Source of the DNA: Pipra filicauda
Lineage: Eukaryota > Chordata > Aves > Passeriformes > Pipridae
NCBI RefSeq assembly: GCF_003945595.2
Contig: NW_024104378.1
Coordinates: 248,001 to 312,000, forward strand
Direction of reading: 5' to 3'
DNA length: 64,000 nt
The position numbers and the translations under genes are program-made. Positions 22,386-33,842 of the stretch are shown piece by piece; the stretch's first letter is position 1, and each line of letters opens with the position of its first letter. The notes beneath the pieces were generated by a model that saw only the letters and a program-made list of their open reading frames with translations, was not told where the DNA came from and did no database searches.

Positions 22386-25129
22386 ACATCAGCTATTAGT
22401 GGGTTCCTCTAGAGGAGGAGATGGGATATTTTGGTCATGGACATTAAGCAAGGGAAGGAGGGAAGCCTGACACCAAAAGCTTCCCCAGCAGCTGAGTAAT
22501 GCCACAGAAAGGATTTCTGCAGGAATGACTAGACCATAAAGTCATTACACATGGTGAGTGGCTGCAAAGGAATTTGCTTCTGTCCTCCCGTGCCTGCCCT
22601 TGTCCCTCTGAGATAGGACATTGGTGTTGCTGGGACAGATGTTGTGTCCAGGAGGGACCCAGCATCCTTCATTTCCCAGCTTTAGGAATGAACAGAGCCT
22701 GGGCTTATAGCTCCCCTGCAGCCAACTGTGGTCTCCAGGATTGAAAGGAGACATAAGGAAAACCAGCTGTGTGGTGTCTCCTGCAGCCAGTCAGGATTTA
22801 TTCCATAAATTTTTAGGTGGCATGAGCCCTTCTTTTAATTCCTGGCACTGGCACCATTGCAGAGCTCCGGGGGAGATGGTGGGATACAGAAGCAGCAATG
22901 AAACCAAGACCCCTCTGCAAGGTGGGCTCACCTTATAGAGAGACAGTTTTCCTTAAAACATCCTTGGAGAAGGACAACTGAGGTTTGTTAGGGAAAGGGA
23001 TGGATGTGCACCAAGACCCTGGAAAGGATTTCAACCCCAAAGTGTTCAAGCTCATGCAGAGGGAACAACCAGACACTGCAGAAACCCTTGACCACCTCCC
23101 AGGTGTCTTCTTGCCTGATTGTGGGGTTATTTACCCCAAATTTCAAGGCTGGGGTTTCACTCGGACCCTCTTTGAAGGGATGAAGCTCCCAGGTGAGATG
23201 CCCCCAAACTTCTCACTTCCCCACTGCGGTTTTCAAGTGCAACTGGGAGGCTGTGGCCACACAAAATTAGAGACCAGTATCAAACATCTGGGTCTCATAT
23301 CTCTGTTTACCACAGACTCATTTAGAGCAACATTCATGGCACGTTAAGTCATTTGGCATCCTCTGAAGATGCTTCCCTGCGGCAGAAAGTGGCTCCCTTG
23401 GATCCACAGCACTCACACCCCACATCCCTCCTGGTCTTTGCATCCCTTTGGCTGCAAGGAGACGTATAAAAAAAGCAAACTGTGTTGATTTGAGCATTGT
23501 GTGAAAGTATTTTCCCATCGTTTTCTGTCAAAAAGCATGATTTAATTAACAATTTTATATGTTTATTATTTAAGAAAGCATGTGCTGCTGCTGCTGCCCT
23601 TTTTTTTTTTTTCATTCCCTCGGTTTTACCCAACTTATGTTTGTTATGAAATGGTTGAGTCACATTCCATGGTATAGCTGGGAGGGGAAGGGAGGGATGG
23701 ATGGAGAGCACCCAACCTGCCTGATCTGGGAATTGGTGGAGTGTTAGCTTGGTATCATTGGTGTATGGACTTTCTCCCCTTGGTTTTATGGAATCTGAGA
23801 ACAGTTTGGGTTGGAAGACACCTTTTTGATCTGACATGCCTGGTTTAAGCATAATTTCTTGGGGTTTATGGCATTTAAATCGCTGTTTCTTGACTTTAGG
23901 AAAAGGAATTGTTGGGAACTATGTGATTCCAAAGGGAGGCCACCCAAACCTATGAGAGGAATTAAGGTTGTGGTGATGATATATCTGATGTAGTGATCTC
24001 AGCAGAGCCATTGCTGCTGTGAAAGGGGGATGTTTATGGGTTTGTAGGATGTAATGGAGAGTGCCAGTGTGGTCCCCAATGGGATGTTCCCACCTGCAGC
24101 AAATCCAGTGGACAAACCCCCTTCATCCCTCCCAGTAGGATGAACTAAGGTGTCACCAGTGGGTGGTGCTTGGCAGTGAAAGAGATCTCAGGATGCTGGG
24201 AGATCTGTCCTAATCTCTTCTAAGTGTGACTTGACATGATTTTGAGGGTCCAGAAAACCCTGTTTGTGTTCCTGGTGAGGAACCTGACTCAATTCTCCTG
24301 GAGACCACTCAGTCTTTAAGGAGGTTGGTGACAGGAGATTTGTGCCAGTGTCTGGCCTAAAAGGCACAAAGTTGGGTGCTGACTCTGGATACCAAGTAAC
24401 ATCTTCAGGTGACAGGTCGCAGATCTGAATTCGGACCGTTGAGGACCAACTATAAATTCCATTTCTCTCTCCAAGGCTCTGCCCAAGGAGCGTGGTGGTG
24501 GTTGCAGGAAGCAATCCTCTTGTTTACTTGCATTGCCCTCATCTAACATGTAAAACCATCCCAGGGATGGGGGTTTTTTGCGTTGTGGCCTTGCTTGAAA
24601 AAAAACTAAAATAGAAAAAGGAAAGAAAATCTGTTTTTAGTCCAAGCCCTTTAAAGCTCACACCAGCACTGAAGGCTCCCCCGCACCAGCACTGTAGCCT
24701 TTACTCATCACAAAAGTAAACATGTGCTTTAGAGCTCTGAAAACAGATTAAAACCAAAAAAACCCGCCCTGAAGGGGAAGGATAAACATTGCTAAAATGT
24801 TATCATTTTTGCAACCGTGCTCGGGGTGCTGGACTTGGCCACAACCGCAAGAGTTTCTTCCACAGCACGAGAAAGTGCCTAGGAGTTTCACTGGGAGCAG
24901 CTGGAGCAGGGAACAGATTTGTTTAGCATCTTCTGCCCTTGTCAGCATAAACAGACACCCATCTTCTCAGGGAGAACATGGTGACCGGGCAAAGACAGGC
25001 CCCCATCTCATGGTTCGCTGCGGGGTGGGTGCTGGTGGCTCCTTGGTCCCATCAACCCATTCAGTAAAATGGGTTGCAATCAGCTCTGGCTGGATGGGCA
25101 CCCAGTGGTGCATCCTGAAGCCTGTGTGG
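22386..25129. other. Non-genic unique sequence, 2.7 kb
   Basis: Landmarks are a short GCT microsatellite followed by a T13 run (23583-23612). There is also a possible 45-bp CR1 remnant at 23785-23830 (gaatctgagaacagtttggg, then ttggaagacac), too short to be certain. I see no gene. Small open frames occur on both strands throughout. Confidence 0.45.
23583..23612 (+). repeat. (GCT)n microsatellite and T13 run
   Basis: Five GCT-type triplets (gtgctgctgctgctgccc) are followed by 13 T residues. They are small and probably slippage-prone. Confidence 0.75.
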
Positions 25130-25203
25130 GACTTTGTGCTGTGTTAATGGTTGGACTCGATGATCTTAGAGGTCTTTTCCAACCTTAATGATTCTGTGAT
25201 TCT
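25130..25203 (+). mobile_element. CR1 LINE 3' tail (Y-like), very short
   Basis: This holds only the last ~70 bp of CR1: 'gtgctgtgttaatggttgga', 'ctcgatgatcttagaggtct', then the end 'ccttaatgattctgtgattc'. The final tail is well preserved. The insertion is extremely 5'-truncated. Confidence 0.88.
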
Positions 25204-26264
25204 CCTGGTTTGTGCATCAAACCTGCTCTGGGAGCTTGTCCCGCTCTCCTCCAAGAGACACTGTAGGAAGCAGGGAAGGTGTATAAATATATAACCATAA
25301 AAATCCCAGCCCTCTGAAGCCTGGACCTCACTGCTCTTGCAGAGGGGCCCTCGGCCTCTGCGCGTCTCTCTCTGGGGCTAAAGATAGACATGTCTGCAGC
25401 TGAGCTGTGAATCAGGAGTAAAAAATGTGGGTCACCTCCTGTGCGAAGAAATGAATGTTCGGAGACTCATCTGCTCCTGACCTCATTTTGCTGGGGATGA
25501 ATCAGGCCTGCAGCCCGACAGACCCCACAGCTGCTCCTGCTCCGGCGGCCTCAGACTCGGCTCCCAGACCCCACTGCAGCCCGTGATTAATGGCTTTTTG
25601 GGGCCAGTTTCCCAGCGGTGTTAATTGGATAAGAGCCGGCATGGCTGTTCCAAGGGGATGGGACTGGTGCTCGGGGCTGGGACCCAAATGGTTAAACCCG
25701 GCATTTCCACCCCGTGGATGTGCACACACGTGTCCTTGATGTGACATCTACGTGTGCTGGGGTGACCAGGGGCACGTGTGTGTGCACACACGTGTGTCCC
25801 GAAGTGCCGTTACCCGTCATCATGGGAGACAATTCATGGGTGCCCACCGTGGGTGCCAACCAGGCACCCACACACACACCTCCAGGGTGTACGTACATTA
25901 AAACTGCACGTACATTAATGCAGCCCCTCTTTTTAATTTTTTTTTCCCTATCCCACTGTTGCAAAATCCGCTCCTGTTTTTCTTTGTTAAAGTAAAACCT
26001 GACATGGACTTGGAAGCAGCCAGAATCCCCAAGGAAAAGGCAGGAGGCTGGCACCTGGGAGCCCTGGGCAGCGTCCCCGTCCCTGCCACATACTCTGGGT
26101 GTGCTCACAGAGGAATTGCTTTATTTTTCCATGCTTTGCTTTCCCCTTTCCACCCAGAGGTGGGTTCCCCTCTTAAAGGCAGGTCTGCTCCCTAAGCAGA
26201 TGAGGAAGAGGGTGAAGGCAGCAGTGGCACTTCTGGAAGTTGGCATCACCTGGGACCCAGCTGA
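25204..26264. other. Non-genic unique sequence
   Basis: It contains the alternating purine-pyrimidine tract at 25721-25797, an ACGTACATTAA direct repeat (25891 and 25908) and a T-rich run at 25930-25950. No gene was recognised. Confidence 0.4.
25721..25797 (+). repeat. Alternating purine-pyrimidine (CA/TG) tract, Z-DNA prone
   Basis: The 26 nt at 25772-25797 alternate purine and pyrimidine without exception (starting gcacgtgtgtgtgcacacac) and nearly form their own inverted repeat. A related tgcacacacgtgt lies at 25721. Such sequence is known to favour left-handed Z-DNA or cruciforms under negative supercoiling. Whether it does so here is inference. Confidence 0.7.
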
Positions 26265-26385
26265 GTCATAGAATCATAGACTGGTTTGAGTTGGAAGGGA
26301 CCTTAAAGGTCATCTCATTGCACCCCCTGCCATGGGGAGGGACACCTCCCACTGGACCAGGTTGCTCCAAACCCCATCCAACCTG
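26265..26385 (-). mobile_element. CR1 LINE 3' end (J-like), short
   Basis: It has a two-unit tail (gtcatagaatcatagactgg), then 'gggaccttaaaggtcatctc', 'gcaccccctgccatggggag' and 'aaccccatccaacctgg'. It is minus-oriented and 5'-truncated at about 26385, less than 500 bp upstream of the 26.85-kb CpG island. Confidence 0.9.
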
Positions 26386-26849
26386 GAATCACACCACCCA
26401 TCTGGAAGGGATGCCATGTCACAGGTTAATAAGTGCATGAACAGCTTCACCCTTTGCCCAAGCTGTCTTTAAATATAACAATTATGGAGGGGGAGGAATC
26501 TCATCCCTACTTTCCCTTTGCCTCCATCGGCACTGAAAGGTCCGGCACAGCTCAGAGCATTTCACCCTCATTAAGTAGATAAAACTGGAACGTGCTCGGA
26601 GTCATGACCTGCAAATCCTGACAGCAGGAATTGCTGTGGGACAGAGGCTGACCCGGTGGCTCCAGCTTGGGTTTCACTGTCCCACAGATTTTCATCTTCC
26701 AAAACCCCGGAGTCAGGAAATAGTTAAACACTACAGTATTTTGATTAGCAGAGCCTTAAAGTCAGTAAAAAAGACAGTGAGAGAGAACTATCAGAAGCAT
26801 GCTAATGAAGTGAAGTCATCAGCACACACCAGAGGAGTATCCATGCCTG
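26386..26849. other. Upstream flank of the CpG island
   Basis: No repeat was recognised. It includes ATGCTAAT (about 26800), an octamer-like motif, and an AP-1/CRE-like aagtcatca just downstream of it. This ~60-bp block (agagaactatcagaagcatg onward) is the kind of dense motif group found in conserved promoters, but that is inference from appearance only. Confidence 0.35.
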
Positions 26850-27345
26850 CTCCACGCCGGACCAGCGCCGGACCCCGGCGAGGCGCGTGCAGGTGGAGCG
26901 GGGCTCGCAGGGACCCGGGGCTCGGCCGTCCCGACGCCTTCGCTCCCCTCCCTTTGGATATTGCAACGCTTTCCCTGGGATTTTTTTTGTGCTTCACTGG
27001 AGCTTAATGATATTTCCAGCTCGGCGGGAGCTGCGGGAAGACTGGAGATAGTGCGGTGAGAGGCTAGAAAGACAGCAAAGGGCAGCTCCTGGCTCCGTGG
27101 GAAAGGTGAGGGCATTCTCTTGGAAAATCCCTTATTCTCTTGGAAAATCCCTTGGGTTTTTCTGTATCGCCTGCAGTTGGATCGTGGCAATGCTGGGGGT
27201 GGGGAAAGGGGGGTGTTTCTGGAAGCACAGCGGTGTTCCCTGCTGGCTCTGCAGCTGGAAAGTTTGGGAACGGGGTCCGGGGACGGTGATGCCGCAGTGA
27301 GTCCTGTAGGGTCCAGGTACGGAGCTGCTCGGAGCGAGCACGGCA
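26850..27345 (+). promoter_or_regulatory. CpG island, probable promoter
   Basis: CpG dinucleotides are very dense from 26855 to 26945 (acgccgg, gcgccgg, ggcgaggcgcgtg, ctcggccgtcccgacgcc). They remain frequent to about 27345, while the rest of the window is CpG-poor. In birds such islands usually mark transcription starts. A donor-like site (ggaaag then GTGAGGGC) at 27106 suggests a plus-strand first exon starting in the 26.9-27.06-kb core. There is no TATA box, as is normal for CpG-island promoters. No downstream partner exon was confidently found. The strand is inferred only from the donor. Confidence 0.55.
27114..27153 (+). repeat. Exact 20-bp tandem duplication
   Basis: The unit attctcttggaaaatccctt occurs twice with no mismatch, directly after the putative first-exon donor at 27106. 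The identity of both copies indicates a recent event. Confidence 0.9.
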
Positions 27346-28404
27346 GGACCAGCTGCCTCTTAGACTCCCTTTGAGAAATATGTGGGCAGTTTTAGTAGCA
27401 CTAAAAAACACTGTTCACTCTTCTGGGATTTTGCAAAGAAACTGTGTGAAGGTTTTGTCATCCTTTCCCTTGGAGCCTGTGCATCGGCGCCTCACAGGTC
27501 CTACCTTTTGTGTAAAAAATGGCTTTCTTGGAATAATTTAGAAACTTAGGACAGAGTGAAGTTTTAGTTAAGCCTTTGCCTTAAGGCTAAACCCGATAAC
27601 TCTTGCGCGGATAAATCCACTCTGGAGCTGATGACTCGCCAGTGCTGTTTAATTTATAAGTCCCACCATGAAAACATGCATCTTTGTTTATCAGAAATGG
27701 AAGAAAAATATGCAGTAGAGGTTTTGCTCCTAAACAGATGAGGTTAACCCATTCAAGATGATGAGTTCTGGGATTATTCCTGGGCTAAGATGAGCACATA
27801 TCACTTTCCAGCGGTTAGAAATGAGCTGGTGACTCAAGCCCTGCCTTGAGCTCAGCGCTGGGCAGATCCTCAGCCTGGCTGCAGGTCTGGTCCCAAATTT
27901 TGCAGTTTTCCTCATGGTATTTTAATTTTCCTTTTGCAGAAGTATCCAAGCTTGTGGCACTCAGAGTGTATTTCAAGGCAGGCAGACACCCAGCTCCTGG
28001 TTTATGTGATCTCCTGGAATACCACGCTCCTCATTGCAAATACGCGTCCTTAAAAAGCAAAATCCCTTGATTTTATCCATATGGGGGTTAATGTGATATC
28101 AACATTAACTGAATTTTTTGGGCCTAGGACTCCCAACAGGATTGGCAACACCATTATCTCTTTAATCCTACATCAGAAGCATCTTGTTTAGCGTATCTAA
28201 AAAAACAACATCTCTGTCCCAAAGCAGAGCCCTGCATACCCCATCCCTGGGGTACAGCTTGGTGTCCCCCTGCCATGCCCGAGGGACCACCTTCCTGAGA
28301 GGTTTGTCCCTTTTCAGGAGCTCTGTACTCCTGGGAAATGCACCTTAGTCTGTGTGCATTGCACATTGGGGCGGCATCTTGGCAACCTTGGGTGCAGGCA
28401 GAGG
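27346..28404. other. Non-genic sequence downstream of the CpG island
   Basis: A strong acceptor-like run (ttttaattttccttttgcag) ends at 27939. It is followed by an open plus-strand frame to 28070, beginning after Glu-Val-Ser-Lys-Leu-Val. No good donor follows, so it could only be a terminal exon. The peptide is unfamiliar and the call stays at the level of a note. Confidence 0.35.
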
Positions 28405-28634
28405 TGGGTCAGATATTGGGAAGAAATTCTTCCCCGTGAGGGTGGTGAGGCCCTGGCACAGGTTGTCCAGAGAAGCTGTGGCTGCCCCATCCCTGGAAGT
28501 GTTCCAGGCCAGGTTGGGCAGAGCTGGGAGCAACCTGGGATAGTTGAAGGTGTCCCTGCTCACGGCAGGGGGTGGAACGAGATGAGTTTTAAGGTCCCTT
28601 CCAACTCAAACCATTCTAAGATTCTGGGATTCTC
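28405..28634 (+). mobile_element. CR1 LINE 3' end (J-like), near-complete module
   Basis: It runs from 'ggtcagatattgggaagaaa' through the 'ttgtccagagaagctgtggc' core and 'ctgctcacggcagggggtgg' to 'ccattctaagattctgggat'. It is plus-oriented with few changes from the other J-like copies. The tail shows two degenerate ATTCT units. Confidence 0.92.
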
Positions 28635-29783
28635 TGACCCTTGGTGAGGTCTGGACTCTGCAACCTGCCTTTGTGCAGCATTCCCAGCTCAAATTCCTGC
28701 TCCCAGCTCTCAGGGTGACCCTGAGACTCCCCAAATCTTTTAAAATTATGAGATGGGAACTCACCTGGTATGCCCTGCTAGCAGCCAGGCTTGTGGCTGT
28801 ACTGAGCTGCCCAGGAAATAACCTAAAATTCCCAATTCCTCTTTTTTTGTGTGGGTAGGGTTTGATCTCCATGCTCCATGAACCAGCAGGTTCAGATATG
28901 GCCAGCTGTGGGTGGCAAAGCCTGGCTGTTCGATCAGCTCTGGCTGCCTTCAGAGGGAGATGGGAGCATGTTCCTGAACCTGGAATGCGCCTCATCCCAC
29001 CGAGGCCATGGATTTTGTCAGTCTCCCAAGCCCCGTTCCATCTCAAATTGCACCGTAACTGGCTGGTTGTGCATCCCATGCAAATGTACCAGTCACCGTT
29101 TGTGCTATTCTAATTTTTGCTGCAGGTTTTTTTGGGGGGTTGTAGCACTCAGAGACCCAAAAATCAGCCAGCAGGAGCTTCCTGTGTCTCCCATGGGCTT
29201 TAAACCCTCTTGGATCCTCCAGCATCCACTTTGGCTGGTGTGCTTGGAGCAGAAAGGTGTTAAAGGGCCCATGGCCCACTACTAAGCAACAGTTACCAAC
29301 AACCTTAAGCAAATAAAATATAGGAGATTATGAAAACAGGGGAACTGCAGCTGATTCCCAGCATCTCCGGCGGGTGAGTCAGGCGTGTGTGGCTGCTGCT
29401 CCTGCTCCTTCCTAGATGACAGAGTTGCACCCGTCACATCTGCCCTTGGAGATTACAGATCCCGCAATATTTATGATACTTTCTAGTAACGTGCCTTTCC
29501 CTGGCTGCTGGATAGCAGGAGTGACAAGCTGGGATTTACACGTTCCTGTCCTTAAGGCTGGGTTTTAGTGCTCAGTTACGGGACATTTCCGATGCCGTGT
29601 GCTCTTTTTTTGGGAATTTTGGGCTGCAACTTTCCCCCCATTGTAGGCTATCAAGCCTTGATCCCATATGAACTAAGAGAGAGGGAAATCCTGGTGTTGA
29701 AGGAAGTGTGTTATCCCAGTGCTGTTTTGATGCTGGTTTTTTTATGCAGATCCTCAAGATATGGGTTGCTCAGGGATTATTTT
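28635..29783. other. Non-genic unique sequence
   Basis: No repeat was recognised. A minus-strand open frame (28606-29079) begins inside the CR1 and is partly CR1-derived. A GTGAGTCA donor-like site at 29373 lacks a matching acceptor. Confidence 0.45.
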
Positions 29784-29967
29784 GGTGAGGCCCTGGCACA
29801 GCCTGCCCAGAGAAGCTGTGGCTGCCCCATCCCTGGAAGTGCTCCAGACCAGGTTGGACGGGGTTTGGAGCAACCTGGGCTAGTGGAAGGTGTCCCTGCC
29901 CATGGCAGGGGGTGAAACGAGATGAGCTTTAAGGTCCCTTCCAACTCAAACCATTCCACTATTCTAT
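29784..29967 (+). mobile_element. CR1 LINE 3' end (J-like)
   Basis: It starts at 'tggtgaggccctggcacagc' and ends 'aaaccattccactattctat'. It is plus-oriented. The CpG at gttggacggggtttgg and other details match the family closely, so the copy appears relatively young. It is 5'-truncated within the module that is complete at 28405. Confidence 0.92.
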
Positions 29968-32068
29968 TGCACAGATTTCGCCCTGCAGGGAGTGGCTCAG
30001 TGGTCCCAGGGAGATGCCTGGGCTCCAACCAAAGCTGGGAATCACTTTCAGAGGTGCCCATCCTGTTACTGATGTTCAAGGGAATATCAAGCAAGCACAA
30101 AACTAACAGTTACTCTGAAAAAATAAGTAGTTTTATCCAATGTCCTGTTTCCACGGCAGCTTTCCCAGGATGGCCATGCTGTTGCTGGAAGGGCTGAAAG
30201 CAACTGGTTGAGCAAAGGCATTTAACTGTAGGTAGATTTGTTTCTACTCTGACCTGTCATTCCCTGGCACTGTATAAATAACTGTACAGGCAGCCTATCC
30301 ACGGGCAGACGTCCGTCTGTCCAAGCTCATCTGCAGAGGTGTTTCCAGGCTCTCCTGGCATGTTGTGCTCCCATAATCTATTAGGATCCGGGGACATGCT
30401 GCAAGGAAAAAAGTGTGTGTGCCAGGGCTAGTGTGCTGTCTCAGGGCTGTGTTACAGGCTCTGACCTTCCAGTCGTGCTGGTGGCTGTGGAAAGGGGAGA
30501 ATGGGATTTGGAGTTGGAGGAGGGGACCTGTCTCCTGAGCTCTGCAGTGGATGGTTTTGACCTTACATGACTCCTATGCCCTCCCCAAGATGGATCTTTT
30601 GGGCTGTGCAGTGTGGCTTAGCCAGCAAAACAGACCCTTGCAAGAGAGTCGTGGAAAACAGGCAAAAAGTCAGGAAATCCCTCTAAGAAGAGAAATGCAG
30701 CTGCTTTTCCCAACCTGCTTTTAAACATATCCTACAGCACAGAGCCCAGCTCACCTCACTGTAGGAATTGCTTTCATCACCTGGGAATTACCAGAATTTT
30801 TCATCCTGCCACTCTTTGCTGTGCCTGTGGATGCTCCGTCACCTTTCCAGCCTCTGTCATCCCAAGATCTGCTGAGGATCCCCTTGAATTTGTGGCTGCC
30901 ACCTCCAGAGCACACTCACCTTTATCTAGACAGGGGACACTTGTTAAGAGGATGGAGACCTTCATCCTGGTGCCATCCTGAAGCCCTTGTCCCCTTGCCC
31001 ACCATCCTCTGGCATCACTGGTAACCCACGAGCCGATCCCGGCTGCGGTGACTGGAATCACAAGGACTTTCCTGAGGAATGGTATCACTCTGCAGGGATG
31101 TGGCCCTGCTCAACTCATCCTGGAGCATGGGCATCTCCTGCCTCGTGGCACAGGGAGGGCAAGGCTTGAGGAGCTTCTCTTGGAGCCTTCACCTTTCCCT
31201 TTGAAGTATGAGACAGTCTCCATCACAGGAACTTAGTGGAGAGAGCGACTCCAGTGACTTCAGATTTGCTTCTCTGGAAAATCAGGATGTGGGCATGCAA
31301 AGCCCTTGGCAGCTTCTGCTTTCGTGGAGGGGTTGGGTGGCATCACTCTGGGTGCTCTGGAGGGCACATGGGGGCAGAGGTGGCCACAGGCATCTGCCCC
31401 AGTGCTGTTACCTCCACTCCCATGGCCCTGGTGCCTGTGCTGCACCCCCTGGGGACACACAGGGAGCAATCCCTGTGAGCAGAGCATCCAGCACAGCACA
31501 GGCACTTGGTTCCCTCTGAGACGAGGAATTTCTCTGACGATGCAGGGACAAGGGAGAGACCCCCAGCCTGGTTCTATTCCCTGCTGCTCCAGAGCCTCAG
31601 TGCCCACAGAACTCCAGCCTGGGAAGTGCAGGTATCTGTTGTGGATAACATTATTTTCCCTCTGCTTGAGACTCTTGTGATGTCCCACGTCTTTGAATCT
31701 TCGCCACTCCTCCTGTGTCTGAATCCATGGGCTGATGCACCTTCCCTAAAGCATCCTGGCTTTCCTCTTCTCCCAAGGGAAAAATGCACTTGCAAAGAAT
31801 GGAGTTTTTATCCCTTGTCTTGATTAAAAGGGAGTGGAAAGAGGGGCTTTGGCTTGTGTTCATCTTAATTAGAGTGAAGGAGAAAACTTGGGATCACCGT
31901 GGCACTACTCTCCTTGGTTCTCAAAGGATTCCTGCGGGGCACATGGGCCGGGGATATTCCACGGAGGCTCCAGAGAGGATTTCGGACAGCAGCCGGCGTT
32001 TTGGGGCTGGAAGCTGAGGTCCTGGAGTACAACATCGCCACCTGTTTGCCACATGCGAACATACAGCG
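29968..32068. other. Non-genic unique sequence, 2.1 kb
   Basis: No repeat was recognised. A TATAAATA box-like motif (cactgtataaataactgtac) occurs at 30272. Overlapping open frames on both strands around 31208-31863 look compositional. Confidence 0.4.
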
Positions 32069-32260
32069 GGATAAATCCCACCAGGATGCACCCCAGCAGG
32101 ATGGATCCCATCAAGATGCAACTCCGTTGGGATATATCCCATCAGGATGCAACTCCATCAGGATATATCCCGTCGGGCAGCCCTCCATCAGACTGCACCC
32201 ATCAGGATACAGTCCACCAGGGTGCACCCCATGGGACAGCCCCAAATCAGGATGAATCCT
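32069..32260 (+). repeat. Minisatellite, 30-31 bp unit, ~6 copies
   Basis: Copies begin with ggat(a/g)(t/a)atccc at about 32069, 32099, 32130 and 32161, and with more diverged forms at 32191 and 32220. A typical unit starts ggatatatcccatcaggatg and ends caactccatca. Each unit contains two related half-units of about 15 bp (ccatcaggatgcaac and ccatcaggatatatc), suggesting growth from a shorter ancestor. Overlapping frames on both strands translate it into meaningless His/Gln/Pro-rich peptides. Confidence 0.9.
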
Positions 32261-33241
32261 CCTTTCCCTCAATGCTAAAAGCTGTTTCGTGCCTACACAA
32301 CACATGCAGGATATTCATATATTTGGGATAAATGCCCTGCACTCACTCCCCCCCTTTCCATGGACAGTGTGCACATGGATTAAGTGTCAGGCTTTTGTTT
32401 GAAAGAAGCCTTCAAGGAAATTACTCGAGGAGACATTTGTGTGTTTAAATTTGTCGGGATTTGAAATATTTACGTTCTGCTTATGAATCTGGACATTTAA
32501 TGGGCAGCCCTTGAATGGAAAGGCCTGGTTGCTGCCTCAGGAGGGAGATGTGTGCCGCCCTCACACTCATGTGCACGCACACACAGTGCTAATGGGAATG
32601 AGCCAACTGAGATTGTTCCATTAATTGGGATTTATAGGACAAATCTGCTACTGTTTTGTCAGGACAAACAGCAATAAGTGGGCTTTTAGTGCTGGAAAAC
32701 TGGCCCTGAGGCTCTGGGCTGCTCACCAGCAAAGGGCAGATGCTCAGAAAGGGAATAAATGGCAAAGGATGGAGACAAGAAGAACTAGGATTTGGGGAAA
32801 GAAGAAGAAATGAGACTGGGGACATGGACTCCAGTCCCTCACCTGAGCTGCTGAGTGGGTTTTCTCCCTGTAAGTTTTGGTTGGTGAACTTGCTGCTCCT
32901 TTTCCCCATTGCTGTTTTCTGCTCCAAAAGATGTGTTGGTGTTTATCAAAACGTAAATAACACCCCGTGCCTTGGCTACCCTCAGCTCTGACATTGCTGT
33001 GGGTCCAGCTGTGGAGGGATGGAAGTCTCTGTCCTCTGAGAGGAGGGAATATGTTGGATTGTTCTGCTCTCTTCAGAAATGTGTTAAAAGGGTCTCAGGT
33101 TTGGGCAGAAACCCAGCATTTCTGGGCAAAGCAGCTCTACTCCCGTCATATCCCTTCCTCTTCCCACCACCCAGGTGAGAGACCTTTCTTCTCCTCCCTC
33201 AGGATATCTTCTTTCTTTCCCCAAGCCCCATGATGCATTAA
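32261..33241. other. Non-genic unique sequence
   Basis: No repeat or gene was recognised. The block 32420-32520 (aaatttgtcgggatttgaaa and following) is AT-rich and repeat-free, a possible conserved element. A (CA)n-like patch (cacacacagtg) sits at about 32578. Confidence 0.4.
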
Positions 33242-33500
33242 AATCATGGAGTCATGGAATGGTTTGAGTAGGAAGGGACCTTAAAGCTCATTTCATCCCA
33301 TCCCCTGCCACAGGCAGGGACACCTTCCACTAGACCAGGTTGCTCCAAGCCCTGTCCAACTTGGCCTTGGACACTTCCAGGGGTGGAGCAGCCACAGCTT
33401 CTCTGGGCAGCCCATGCCAGGGCCTCACCACCCTCACAGGGAAGAATTTCTTCCCAATATCCCATCTAACCCTGCCCTCTGGCAGTGGGAAACCATTTCC
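33242..33500 (-). mobile_element. CR1 LINE 3' end (J-like), long copy
   Basis: It has a minus-strand tail 'aatcatggagtcatggaatg' followed by the complete J-like 3' module. It extends further 5' than its relatives, through 'gaagaatttcttcccaatat' and 'ccctgccctctggcagtggg' to 'accatttccctggca'. It is followed 70 bp later by another minus-strand CR1 of a different subfamily. Confidence 0.93.
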
Positions 33501-33569
33501 CTGGCATCTCCCAGCATTGTGAAGCATCTCGGGGTGCTTCTGCGGCTGTAGGTGGACACAACACAACCT

Positions 33570-33842
33570 TATCACAGAATCACAGGATCATTTTGGTCGG
33601 AAAAGCCCTCCCAGAACATCAAGTCCAACCTGTGACCGATCCCCACCTTGTCACCCAGCCCAGAGCACTGAGTGCCACGTCCAGTTGTTCCTTGAACACC
33701 TCCAGGGATGGGGACTCCACCACCTCCCTGGGCAGCCCCTTCCAAAGCCTGACCACTCTTTCCATGAAGAAATTCTTTCTGATTTCCAACCTGAACCTCC
33801 CCTGGTGCATCTTGAGGCCTGTTTTCTCTTGTCCTGTCAAAA
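33570..33842 (-). mobile_element. CR1 LINE 3' end (X-like), long copy
   Basis: It runs from 'tatcacagaatcacaggatc' through 'gatccccaccttgtcaccca', 'gagcactgagtgccacgtcc' and 'aattctttctgatttccaac' to 'ctcttgtcctgtcaaaac'. Translated on the minus strand, it still shows the C-terminal ORF2 pattern (Arg-Phe-Arg-Leu-Glu-Ile-Arg ... [13 protein letters not shown]). It is nearly identical over long stretches to the copies at 22181 and 50953. Confidence 0.93.

Noticed and set aside
23785..23830. Additional CR1 3' end (gaatctgagaacagtttggg)
   Set aside because: About 45 bp of weak similarity with no core module; too short to be sure.
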